A stretch of 40,643 bases of DNA from a virus. Position 1 is the first letter of the stretch. Every line of letters starts with the position of its first letter. The notes under the pieces were generated by a model. The model ran no database searches. It was not told the DNA's origin and saw only the letters and a program-made list of their open reading frames with translations. A program made the position numbers and the translations under genes. The stretch lies in the IMG/VR virus record IMGVR_UViG_3300023174_002413, positions 1 through 40,643 of that record; one strand, given 5' to 3'. Shown here one piece after another: positions 7,694 through 14,788 of this stretch.

Positions 7694-7701
7694 TATTTAT
7701 A
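7694..7701 (-). promoter_or_regulatory. T4-type late promoter (TATAAATA)
   Basis: An exact TATAAATA on the minus strand in the 50-base gap between the nuclease-like gene ending at 7713 and the nucleotidyltransferase starting at 7662. It is correctly placed to drive the whole tagged-protein/Dps operon down to about 1066. Confidence 0.85.
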
Positions 7702-7712
7702 AGATGTCTACT

Positions 7713-8513
7713 TTAAGAAGCAAACGCTTTGAGTAGTAGCTGGTTTTCGGTTTGCTTATACGCAGCAGTATTGATAGTTACGTTGTTTGGGGCGGAGATC
7801 GGACATAGGTTATATGCGGACTTCTTAACATTAGAGAATTCTAATGTCATAACAAACTGATAATCCCCACCACCCTTAGACTGGCAGCGAACCCTAATTC
7901 TTGCAGAGGCGCAATTAGAGAAGTCTTCGATTTTCTTTTGTAGTTTGGCATTTAGTTTCAGAGGGTCTAACTTATTCATTAGATAGAAACCATGAGTACC
8001 CACGTTGAGGTAGTGGGTTTTCTTTTTATTATAGTAGTCGCAGATGGCTTTGGCTGGGACTGTTATATGAACTTCGTTCTCGCCTTTGAAGTTCTCAATA
8101 TCAATCTCATACGCTTTACGTTTGTCTTTGATACCACCTGTTAGAATCTTTTTACCAGCTTGGTCGTTCTGTAGGATTGGAACCTTACCACGCCATCGAG
8201 CACCCTCTGCACCAGAGGTATTCATATTCTGTAGGAGTTTATATTTGGTGGCGATTTCCTTCATCATTTCCTTTTCAGGATCGCCTTTGACATCACCGAA
8301 GTCCCATTTACCTTTGTAGTATTTTAGAACCAGTGAACCAGCTGCAGTTGGAGAGATCTTTAACTCGCAACCTGCTGGAGTTTTAACGCTTTTGGTCACA
8401 ATAGATAAATCTGGTTTATCGTGAGATGCGCCAGCAACACCCCCAACTGAGATGCCAAATTTCTCTAACGCTTTATAAGCATTCGCTTCGTAAACAAAAC
8501 CTTGTTGTGCCAT
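7713..8513 (-). CDS. Putative PD-(D/E)XK endonuclease
   Basis: A 266-residue protein. The N-terminal part shows GFVYEANAYKAL (E9), ASHDKPDLSIV (D35) and AGCELKIS (E50-L-K52), the E...D-x14-ExK layout of PD-(D/E)XK nucleases, followed by SPTAAGSLVLKYYKGKW. The C-terminal two thirds are mixed alpha/beta with no recognised domain. Similar proteins are, from memory, conserved in T4-like phages without assigned function. It lies between the late tagged-protein operon and the metallopeptidase/modification genes, with 25 bases to the upstream gene. A nuclease beside a DNA-modification cluster could act on unmodified host DNA, or in packaging or repair. The fold assignment is moderate, the role speculative. 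Confidence 0.6.
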   Translation of the reverse strand: MAQQGFVYEANAYKALEKFGISVGGVAGASHDKPDLSIVTKSVKTPAGCELKISPTAAGSLVLKYYKGKWDFGDVKGDPEKEMMKEIATKYKLLQNMNTSGAEGARWRGKVPILQNDQAGKKILTGGIKDKRKAYEIDIENFKGENEVHITVPAKAICDYYNKKKTHYLNVGTHGFYLMNKLDPLKLNAKLQKKIEDFSNCASARIRVRCQSKGGGDYQFVMTLEFSNVKKSAYNLCPISAPNNVTINTAAYKQTENQLLLKAFAS

Positions 8514-8538
8514 TATGACCCCTATACTTTTGGTATAT

Positions 8539-9234
8539 TTAGGTCATGCGATTATACTTGCGATCCCATTTACCGATCTGGTCTATAATCTTACGAGTGG
8601 CTATGTTGTTTCTTAAGTCGTAGTTGAACGTCTTTAAGAAATAGTGGAGAGTAGATGAATCTCGTTTTGTCTTATAACGATTTAGCAGGATGCTAATATC
8701 TACCTTTGGTCGGCGCATTTTAAAATCTAGATACACACAATGCGCATATGCTTGTATCTCATCGAACTCAGAAAGATATTCTCGTTGAGCATCTTTCTTG
8801 GCGATTCCTACTTTTTTGTATGGAACTACGTAAGTGCTCCACTCATCACCACGTCTATTGAACTGCATGAAGTGAATCAACTCATGCATCAAAGTTTGCA
8901 TTAGACGCATCTTGAATGATGCCCAAGAGGTTTGGGTAAATGGGAATGTGTTAAACTTTTCAGTATAGATATGAAGAGAACATTGACGCTTATCTGGGTC
9001 ATATTCCCCACCAATCGCTACGTAGTTTTCAGTCCACTTTGCTTTGGACTTTTCTTTCCTCCATACTATTTTAGTTCGCCATTTTTTAACATAATTAGAT
9101 AAGCCATCTTTATCATTTACATAGAGATCTAGATCTCTCCACACTTTGGCTGGAATGAGTTTTGCTCTGAATGGTTTCTCATCAAAGTTGAGAATGTCCA
9201 TCCAATCGAAAGTTGCGTTCTCTAGGAAATTCAT
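8539..9234 (-). CDS. Zinc-metallopeptidase-like protein (HExxH)
   Basis: A 231-residue soluble protein with LMHELIHFMQF, an HExxH zinc site (H117, E118, H121). It is followed about 35-40 residues later by REYLSEFDEIQAYAH, where E156 or E159 may be the third ligand. This is a zincin arrangement; the short single-domain form is reminiscent of SprT-like or M-type phage peptidases, but I do not recognise a specific family. No signal peptide or transmembrane segment is visible, so it probably acts inside the cell or virion. It follows the P-loop kinase by 20 bases, at the tail of the modification gene run. Possible roles are protein-DNA crosslink removal or processing of a phage protein; both are guesses. 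Confidence 0.65.
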   Translation of the reverse strand: MNFLENATFDWMDILNFDEKPFRAKLIPAKVWRDLDLYVNDKDGLSNYVKKWRTKIVWRKEKSKAKWTENYVAIGGEYDPDKRQCSLHIYTEKFNTFPFTQTSWASFKMRLMQTLMHELIHFMQFNRRGDEWSTYVVPYKKVGIAKKDAQREYLSEFDEIQAYAHCVYLDFKMRRPKVDISILLNRYKTKRDSSTLHYFLKTFNYDLRNNIATRKIIDQIGKWDRKYNRMT

Positions 9235-9254
9235 AGTCCCTAGAAGATGCTTGC

Positions 9255-9863
9255 TTAAATAAACTGCTTCTCAATAAATGCAAGAACCTTCCCCTGCTCC
9301 TCTAAGTTAGTGTTTACAAACTCAGTGATATATGGCATCAATTCAAAATTAGACATCAGATTACTATATTTAGTTTCTCTTCCACGTAGGAATTGCTCAG
9401 ATTGGTCGGATCCACGTTCTTTATAGCGTTGTTCTAAAATATCTTTGGGAGCCTTTAGGAATACCACTTCCAGCTGAGTATTCGGGAGACCCATACAGAA
9501 CTCTAGGAATGATTGGTTAAAAACCCGATCTCCTTCAAAAAGGATATTACAATTATGAGAAGCGATCCATTCTTGGAGGGGTGGCTGAACAGCCATGGAT
9601 AGTCGGTCAGTTCCAGCGAATACTTCACCTTCCTCATACTTGCCAAGAATGTATAGATCTCGTTCAGTATTATAGCTGGCATTTACCAACTTGGCAGGGG
9701 AAACTTCTAGCCAAGTTTTATCTTCCATAAACTTACGGAACAAAGTAGTCTTACCAGTTCCAGGAGAACCACCAACTGCGATAATCTTTCTAGTCTTCAT
9801 AGGATTCGTTACCCTTTCTACATTGATGGTGTCAACTACACCTACGTTTTCATTAAATGCCAT
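9255..9863 (-). CDS. P-loop kinase, candidate 5-hydroxymethyl-base DNA kinase
   Basis: A 202-residue P-loop kinase. Walker A is GSPGTGKT at 32-39. A Walker B-like ILFEGDR follows near 107-113, with an Arg-rich lid (QRYKER, then RGRETKY at about 145-165). The fold is that of nucleoside/polynucleotide kinases. Phage P-loop kinases that phosphorylate 5-hydroxymethyluracil within DNA have been characterised in hypermodified phages, and this one sits in a run with an amino acid:DNA transferase-like gene and a TET/JBP dioxygenase. That makes a DNA-base kinase the best reading. The alternative is a deoxynucleotide or polynucleotide kinase. It overlaps the preceding gene by 11 bases, indicating coupled translation. 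Confidence 0.75.
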   Translation of the reverse strand: MAFNENVGVVDTINVERVTNPMKTRKIIAVGGSPGTGKTTLFRKFMEDKTWLEVSPAKLVNASYNTERDLYILGKYEEGEVFAGTDRLSMAVQPPLQEWIASHNCNILFEGDRVFNQSFLEFCMGLPNTQLEVVFLKAPKDILEQRYKERGSDQSEQFLRGRETKYSNLMSNFELMPYITEFVNTNLEEQGKVLAFIEKQFI

Positions 9864-10308
9864 TTCTAATTTCCTCGATCATTTTAATCAGTTCTTCTTT
9901 ACTGAATACCCAAACTCTTCCACGGAATGAATGTGTGTCGCTATCTATTTCAGTTTTCTTAGTGAAGGTCATTTTATTGGTAACTTCTTCAGAAGCCAAC
10001 TTTGCTAGATTACGCTTAATCTCAGAAGCATAATCTATATTACTTTCTCGTAGTTTCATAAGTTCAAACTCTTGAACACGATGCTGAACAGTTATTTCAT
10101 TCAACTGATAACGATCTAAAATAACTTCAGTTGGAGTGCGGATTGGTGAGATAATACCAGAACTAGTAGTAATAGTACTTGCGCTACCCATAGTCATTGG
10201 TGATGATGAAACAGTAACATGAGGTGTTGTTGTCATTGTAATACAACCACCTGCATCTTCATACATCGCACCAGTCAATCCACCAAATTGTCCTTTAGTA
10301 ATAGCCAT
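9853..10308 (-). CDS. Unknown protein in the modification cluster
   Basis: A 151-residue protein I do not recognise. Residues 1-60 are Gly/Thr/Ser/Met-rich and low complexity (TMTTTPHVTVSSSPMTMG). Residues about 60-150 are helical and charged, ending FRGRVWVFSKEELIKMIEEIRN. The C-terminal half could bind a partner or nucleic acid. Its ATG overlaps the stop of the amino acid:DNA transferase-like gene (TAATG), and its own end overlaps the kinase gene, so it is translated between two predicted DNA-modifying enzymes and may be an accessory subunit. The Ser/Thr-rich N-terminus also resembles structural phage proteins, so a virion role is not excluded. Confidence 0.6.
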   Translation of the reverse strand: MAITKGQFGGLTGAMYEDAGGCITMTTTPHVTVSSSPMTMGSASTITTSSGIISPIRTPTEVILDRYQLNEITVQHRVQEFELMKLRESNIDYASEIKRNLAKLASEEVTNKMTFTKKTEIDSDTHSFRGRVWVFSKEELIKMIEEIRNGI

Positions 10309-11324
10309 TAAAAATTCTCCAATCCAATTAACATAGGTTCTTCATCATCAAACATCCATTCCAAGTTTTCTATTCTACCTGATTTTATAAATGCAGGAAA
10401 CTTTTCTTTATCGATTCCTCTTTTGTTATCCAAGCGCAAGTCAATAGTTTCATCTCTTGCTTGCCAAAGAACATCCCAATCAATACCATACCACCCATCA
10501 CCGTCAGCTTTGATAATCTCTTCAGCCTGACGATCTAGGTAATATCCAAGGTAACGACCATGATGCGCTCTAAATATTTTCTTGAAAGAACATAAACAGG
10601 TTTCCATTGTAAAGAAATCTATTTGCGTTTCCAAATCTGGGAATCTATCTTTTGTTTCGGTAAGAATACTGGTGGCTTCACACTCAAGAGACGCATACTC
10701 GCCTGCAGTGAGTTTTCTATCCATATCGTCATGCCTGCCGAGGGCGCATAGTAATCCATTGCGATGAGAGCGAGAGCCATCATAATCATCCAGCATGAGA
10801 CTAGTAGGGCTGATGCGAATACCAGCGGTATGCTTAAGATGCTGAAGATAAAACCAAGTGGAATAGCGACCAAACTTATGCAACCCAGACTTAACGCTTT
10901 CCCACAGGTTATCAAAGTTTGCTTCCTCATTGTCTCCATAAAAACCTTCCATTCTTTCTCGTTGTGTTCTGTTACCAATGAATTGTTGATAAGAAGCAAA
11001 CATGGCAGGTAGATGCCCTTTGTTCCACTTTGTATCAGTTTGGTAACGTAATCGTTTATAATTTGTTGCGTTCCATTGCGTAATTCTATCAACTGTTGCT
11101 AATTCATAATCAGGAAATTCATTCATCAATACCCACGCAGTTGGTAGTTGATAAGTGTTACCGTAAAGCCAAGCAAACCAAAGACGTTGTTCGTCATTAT
11201 GTTCGTATCTTTTATTGAGATAATTAGTGCACCAAACAGCTGGGTCACAGTCATCATATTTCAACGACCATGCGTACCAGCGTATGAATGCTTCTCTATT
11301 ATTTTGTGGTTGGCGGTAGTCCAA
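10308..11324 (-). CDS. Amino acid:DNA transferase-like protein (aGPT-pyrophosphorylase family)
   Basis: A 338-residue, Trp/Tyr-rich helical protein. Blocks include EQRLWFAWLYGNTYQLPTAW (45-64), NEFPD, YKRLRYQTDTKWNKGHLP (89-106), GRYSTWFYLQHLK (152-164) and DDYDGSRSHRNGL (179-191). I recognise these as the alpha-glutamyl/putrescinyl-thymine pyrophosphorylase group, also called amino acid:DNA transferases. Such enzymes replace the (pyro)phosphate on an activated hydroxymethyl base in DNA with an amine or amino acid. The start is TTG: AAAGG stands 8 bases upstream and the first in-frame ATG is 66 codons further on, inside the conserved block. It overlaps the ParB-like gene by 26 bases and abuts the unknown gene before the kinase. 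Confidence 0.75.
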   Translation of the reverse strand: MDYRQPQNNREAFIRWYAWSLKYDDCDPAVWCTNYLNKRYEHNDEQRLWFAWLYGNTYQLPTAWVLMNEFPDYELATVDRITQWNATNYKRLRYQTDTKWNKGHLPAMFASYQQFIGNRTQRERMEGFYGDNEEANFDNLWESVKSGLHKFGRYSTWFYLQHLKHTAGIRISPTSLMLDDYDGSRSHRNGLLCALGRHDDMDRKLTAGEYASLECEATSILTETKDRFPDLETQIDFFTMETCLCSFKKIFRAHHGRYLGYYLDRQAEEIIKADGDGWYGIDWDVLWQARDETIDLRLDNKRGIDKEKFPAFIKSGRIENLEWMFDDEEPMLIGLENF

Positions 11325-12615
11325 GAATATTACCTTTGTTAAATGGGTCTAAGAACATAAGAGTAATATTATTGATTCCATGCCATTTCATATTCTCTTT
11401 AAATAGTTCTAAATGTTTTTTCTGTTTTGATAACATAGTAGCTGTTGGATAGTGAATTAAAATTATACCTTTCTTCTTCTTTCCAGTAGTCATTAATGTT
11501 TGAATACCACCGAATCCAGAATTATTAATGCTATCAATTTTTTGAACTTCAATAGCACAATCTTTATGTTTATATTTTAATGCCCTACCATAATCATTAA
11601 GTTCTGTTTTGTCATATGCTATAAAGTTAATGTCAGCCTTTAACCTGTCTTCTTTACGTTGTTTTTCATATTCATCGCAGTAATAACGAATAGAGGATTC
11701 TGCATGTTGACTTATCAACTGATCAATAGCAATATCTTTAAACTCTGAAGAAGTACCTTTCAATTTAGGTAAAACTTCACCAATCATCTTAATACGTTTC
11801 TTTAAATCATCAATTGAATTGCCAGCTTGGATAAATGTTCGGTTATTCATTTGAGCACCGAAATGAACAAGATTATGTCTTTTGTTTTTAAATAATGCTC
11901 TTGGTAGAATTACTGCAGGTAATGTAACCCACTTATGTTCAATGGCTTTCTTTAGTCGGTGACTACCTTCAACTAATTCTTCTATTGCTCCTGTTTCATC
12001 GTTTGAAACGAGAACGATTGGTGTTAAATATTTTCGTGCTTCATCTGGTTTAGAAAACCAACGCTCCAAATCTTGGAGATTCTGTTTATCATAAGTGTAA
12101 TATCTTGGTTGAGTTTTGTCTAAGAGGGCTACCAATGCAACAGCAACTTCTACTGAAGGATATTGACCCATCTTAACTTTCTCAGCCAAATCTTCCATCT
12201 CACGAGCATCAGCAAGTTGATCTGAAACCATAATAGTTTTTACAAGTTTCTCAACCTTACCATCAATGATATCGGTCATCTGTTTAAACAGATCGGAGTC
12301 GCACTCATAAGAACTATCAACTCCAGCACCACCACCATTGGTGGAATTATAGAAGTTTGGATTGTGCATAGCATCATAATGACAAAGCAATTGACGCTCA
12401 TTATTACGTGCTTCTACGAGAGGGATTGGATCAGTAAGCCACTTGAATGTTAACTTACCTTGAGAACGATCTGCCAAGAATTTTGGATGCTCGCAAGAAC
12501 CAAAATAATTTTCATCTTTTGGAGTGTTCGTCAATTTATAACTACCTACGTATTTTAGAGCACCATTTCCTGGATTGCTCGGCACAAGAGTATAGTTACG
12601 TCCCATTTCTTTCAT
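11299..12615 (-). CDS. ParB/Srx-like domain protein of the modification cluster
   Basis: A 438-residue protein. Residues about 195-240 contain LTPIVLVSNDETG then EELVEGSHRLKKAIEHKWVT, the G-(S/N)-H-R motif (217-220) typical of ParB-like/sulfiredoxin-fold domains that bind CTP or ATP and sometimes act as nucleases. A long helical region follows, and residues about 330-430 resemble a separate alpha/beta domain (INFIAYDKTELNDYGRAL, KGIILIHYPTATML). ParB-like proteins recur in predicted DNA-modification operons. ATG at 12615 has GGAAC upstream and is the first gene behind a strong sigma70-type promoter. It may target modification to sites or couple it to DNA cutting; that is inference. Confidence 0.65.
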   Translation of the reverse strand: MKEMGRNYTLVPSNPGNGALKYVGSYKLTNTPKDENYFGSCEHPKFLADRSQGKLTFKWLTDPIPLVEARNNERQLLCHYDAMHNPNFYNSTNGGGAGVDSSYECDSDLFKQMTDIIDGKVEKLVKTIMVSDQLADAREMEDLAEKVKMGQYPSVEVAVALVALLDKTQPRYYTYDKQNLQDLERWFSKPDEARKYLTPIVLVSNDETGAIEELVEGSHRLKKAIEHKWVTLPAVILPRALFKNKRHNLVHFGAQMNNRTFIQAGNSIDDLKKRIKMIGEVLPKLKGTSSEFKDIAIDQLISQHAESSIRYYCDEYEKQRKEDRLKADINFIAYDKTELNDYGRALKYKHKDCAIEVQKIDSINNSGFGGIQTLMTTGKKKKGIILIHYPTATMLSKQKKHLELFKENMKWHGINNITLMFLDPFNKGNILGLPPTTK

Positions 12616-12648
12616 AATATAGTTCCATTTTCAATTGTTACAACCACT

Positions 12649-12677
12649 ATTATACCCTATTTCGCAATAAAAGTAAA
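12649..12677 (-). promoter_or_regulatory. sigma70-type promoter before the ParB-like gene
   Basis: On the minus strand TTTACT (12672-12677), a 17-base spacer and TATAAT (12649-12654). The flanks TCGCTTTACTTTTAT and GTATAATAGT are shared with three other promoters in the window. It should drive the ParB-like, transferase, kinase and peptidase genes. Confidence 0.85.
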
Positions 12678-12689
12678 GCGATATTTGAC

Positions 12690-13241
12690 TCAAAAATCGT
12701 CTATTTTGACCCTATTTTGGGTATTTGCAAGGTCGTAGAGGGTCGTACAACCCCCCTTACCCTTTCGGTTGACCGCTTTATTGATAGTCGTGTCGGAGAG
12801 GTCGTAGTCGCCCTCTAAGAAGGTATTTCCCCCTATTCTAAACACCGATAGAGAGCATCCGCTCTTTTGGGCTCCCCAAAATTTAAACCCAAGACGCTCG
12901 TAAAACCCCACTGCGGACTTCTCAGAGGATACCCTGAAGTAAGTTGCGCCATTTGCTCTGGCACGTTTTAAAGAATCCTCGCATAACAATCGAGCCGAAC
13001 CTTTACCTCTATGCTTTACAAATGTATGTAAGAGTTGTAGGTTAGCAACATGTGGTTTTGTTTTGGAAATGGTAGTGATAATTGCAGCAGTTAAATCATT
13101 ACCATCATATGCGCCAATACAATAATTCCATTGGTCTTGCATATCTGCTTTGGCAACAAATGTCTTGGCAAAGTTATCTTCTTTGTCAGTGCTTATTGCT
13201 GAAATAAAATCAGCACGTGAACACTTAGACAACTTCAACAT
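12690..13241 (-). CDS. GNAT-family N-acetyltransferase
   Basis: A 183-residue protein. The acetyl-CoA-binding motif A is clear: LLHTFVKHRGKGSARLL (HRGKGSA pyrophosphate loop near residues 77-83), then RANGATYFRVSSEKSAVGFYERLGFKFWG, the standard GNAT motif B with the Y-E-R-L-G-F signature. A C-terminal extension of about 45 residues (GDYDLSDTTINKAVNRKG) has no obvious match and is encoded by DNA noticeably richer in G/C runs than its neighbours. It overlaps the amidoligase gene by 17 bases. In this setting it may acetylate an amino group added to the modified base, or inactivate a host factor. The fold is confident; the substrate is inferred. Confidence 0.85.
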   Translation of the reverse strand: MLKLSKCSRADFISAISTDKEDNFAKTFVAKADMQDQWNYCIGAYDGNDLTAAIITTISKTKPHVANLQLLHTFVKHRGKGSARLLCEDSLKRARANGATYFRVSSEKSAVGFYERLGFKFWGAQKSGCSLSVFRIGGNTFLEGDYDLSDTTINKAVNRKGKGGCTTLYDLANTQNRVKIDDF

Positions 13242-14109
13242 AAGTCCTTACCTTCTCACCACGATCTTCTGGATGCTTAGTTTTCTCCCAACCAATAAAC
13301 TGATGGAGATCCCAAATCATTGGAGGGAATTTATAATTATTATTTGAAAGTAATTGTACTACTGGTTCATCAGTATTCAACGCAGCATCAAGAAAGTCTT
13401 GAACAAAACGGAAACAAGATTCAAGTTCCGTACGATCCATTGTACCACGGAACAATCTAAACTCTACAGTATCGATATGCTTTAGTGCGTACATATTAAT
13501 AGCGTAGCGGAATGGGCGACCCATTGATACACCATCTTTACCTGCAGCGTGCATCTTAATGAATGAATCAAAGTCAGTCGCTAGATTAATAATGTTATCA
13601 GCCATATAGTCAGGCAGAGTTCGACCACCATCAAACTTCAAATACATCTTTGCTCCTTTAGCACCTTTCATTTGATTGTGCTCAAAGTAACCATACACGT
13701 TCTCTACTGTTTCGTGTTGGTTTTCTTTAATGTATTTGGTTAGACGCTTTAGTGCATCGATATCATCACGTAGATTAGGCACACGACAGTGAATGTGTGT
13801 ATGAGCAGTAGCACCAATTGTAGGTGGAGTACCATTGTCGATGAATAGTTTTTGTAGTTCAAAATATCGATCAACTTGTTCTTGCCAAGTCTTAGTCGGT
13901 TTAGTATTGATTTCCCCACCGACTGGAGGATTTTCACCAAGTGGGTCAGCGCAGACATATTGATATGGCTCTCTTAAGTTAATAATATCTCGCTCTGAAT
14001 ATTCCCAAGTGCCGAGATGTTCTGGAATTGAAAAAGAGCGAGGAACATCACCCCACTCTATTTCCATTCCGTAAGTAAATTTATCAGTTGGATATGGTTT
14101 GAGTTTCAT
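13225..14109 (-). CDS. Amidoligase-family carboxylate-amine ligase
   Basis: A 294-residue protein with the amidoligase pattern of the glutamine-synthetase/GCS-like superfamily. It has YGMEIEWGD near 13-21, a His-rich ATHTHIH-like strand (H103, H105, H107), and TVEFRLFRGTMD (214-225) with E216 and R218. Family members join a carboxylate to an amine with ATP, and phage copies have been predicted to extend modified bases or peptides. Its ATG overlaps the glutamine amidotransferase gene by 26 bases, so the two are probably translated together. A simple model has the amidotransferase supplying ammonia or an amine and this enzyme forming an amide, on the DNA base or a small precursor. Family assignment is good; substrate unknown. 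Confidence 0.8.
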   Translation of the reverse strand: MKLKPYPTDKFTYGMEIEWGDVPRSFSIPEHLGTWEYSERDIINLREPYQYVCADPLGENPPVGGEINTKPTKTWQEQVDRYFELQKLFIDNGTPPTIGATAHTHIHCRVPNLRDDIDALKRLTKYIKENQHETVENVYGYFEHNQMKGAKGAKMYLKFDGGRTLPDYMADNIINLATDFDSFIKMHAAGKDGVSMGRPFRYAINMYALKHIDTVEFRLFRGTMDRTELESCFRFVQDFLDAALNTDEPVVQLLSNNNYKFPPMIWDLHQFIGWEKTKHPEDRGEKVRTYVEVV

Positions 14110-14788
14110 AATCTACTTTCTGTAAATCAGTTTTTGTTGTTTGAACAACTTCAACATTCATAGTCATGCGTTCATCAAATGTAAGATACGTATTCATTGG
14201 AACTTCCACTGCTGGCATTTTAATACCTGCACGTTTAGGGATATCCGCAGTAGAAGTAATTATAACGCCATTCGTTAGAGAAGTCAAGTATAATGGACGC
14301 TTACCATTACGATATGCAAGAAGTTTCTTATCAGCAGTAAGTTCGCAAACTGCCATTGATGCATCTGGATATTCTTCAAGAGGTGAATCAGAATGTAATA
14401 CTAATTCAGAATCATTCTTAGTTTCACATTTGTAGTTGAATAACTTATCCCAGTTCTCTGCTAGTTCTTGAGTAATAACTCCATTGTGAACAATAGAGTG
14501 TTCATCATTTGCTATCGGCTGGTTATACAATAGATCGCTAGTGCTATATCTACAATGACCAATAAGGTAAAGATTACCGTCATCATTAACCATCTCCTCT
14601 AAATTATCTAAATGAACAAATCTATCAGCAGGAACTGGCTCTTTGAATGTTAGAACCTTACCATTATAAATGATAGACATACCTGTTGCATGCATTCCTC
14701 GAATCTTAGACTCAAGGAATACCTTACGGATAGTTTCAAAATCCTTTGGTGTAGGATTCTGAATCAAAGCACCAATGACGCTACACAT
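14084..14788 (-). CDS. Class II glutamine amidotransferase (Ntn glutaminase)
   Basis: A 234-residue single-domain glutaminase. The sequence starts MCSVIGA, leaving Cys2 as the N-terminal nucleophile after Met removal. Further Ntn-amidotransferase signatures are RGMHATGMS, GHCRYSTSD (glutamine-carboxylate binding Arg), VHNGVI (oxyanion Asn-Gly) and KNDSELVL. It hydrolyses glutamine to release ammonia. It lacks the synthase domain found in GlmS, PurF or AsnB, so the acceptor must be on another protein, and the adjacent amidoligase is the obvious partner. ATG overlaps the dioxygenase stop (TAATG). It could alternatively act in a surface or nucleotide pathway, but the location within the modification run favours DNA. 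Confidence 0.9.
   Translation of the reverse strand: MCSVIGALIQNPTPKDFETIRKVFLESKIRGMHATGMSIIYNGKVLTFKEPVPADRFVHLDNLEEMVNDDGNLYLIGHCRYSTSDLLYNQPIANDEHSIVHNGVITQELAENWDKLFNYKCETKNDSELVLHSDSPLEEYPDASMAVCELTADKKLLAYRNGKRPLYLTSLTNGVIITSTADIPKRAGIKMPAVEVPMNTYLTFDERMTMNVEVVQTTKTDLQKVDYETQTISN

Noticed and set aside
10619-11092. 157-codon minus-strand frame inside the transferase-like gene
   Set aside because: Same strand but different frame from a gene with clear conserved blocks; composition is erratic and no ribosome site fits.
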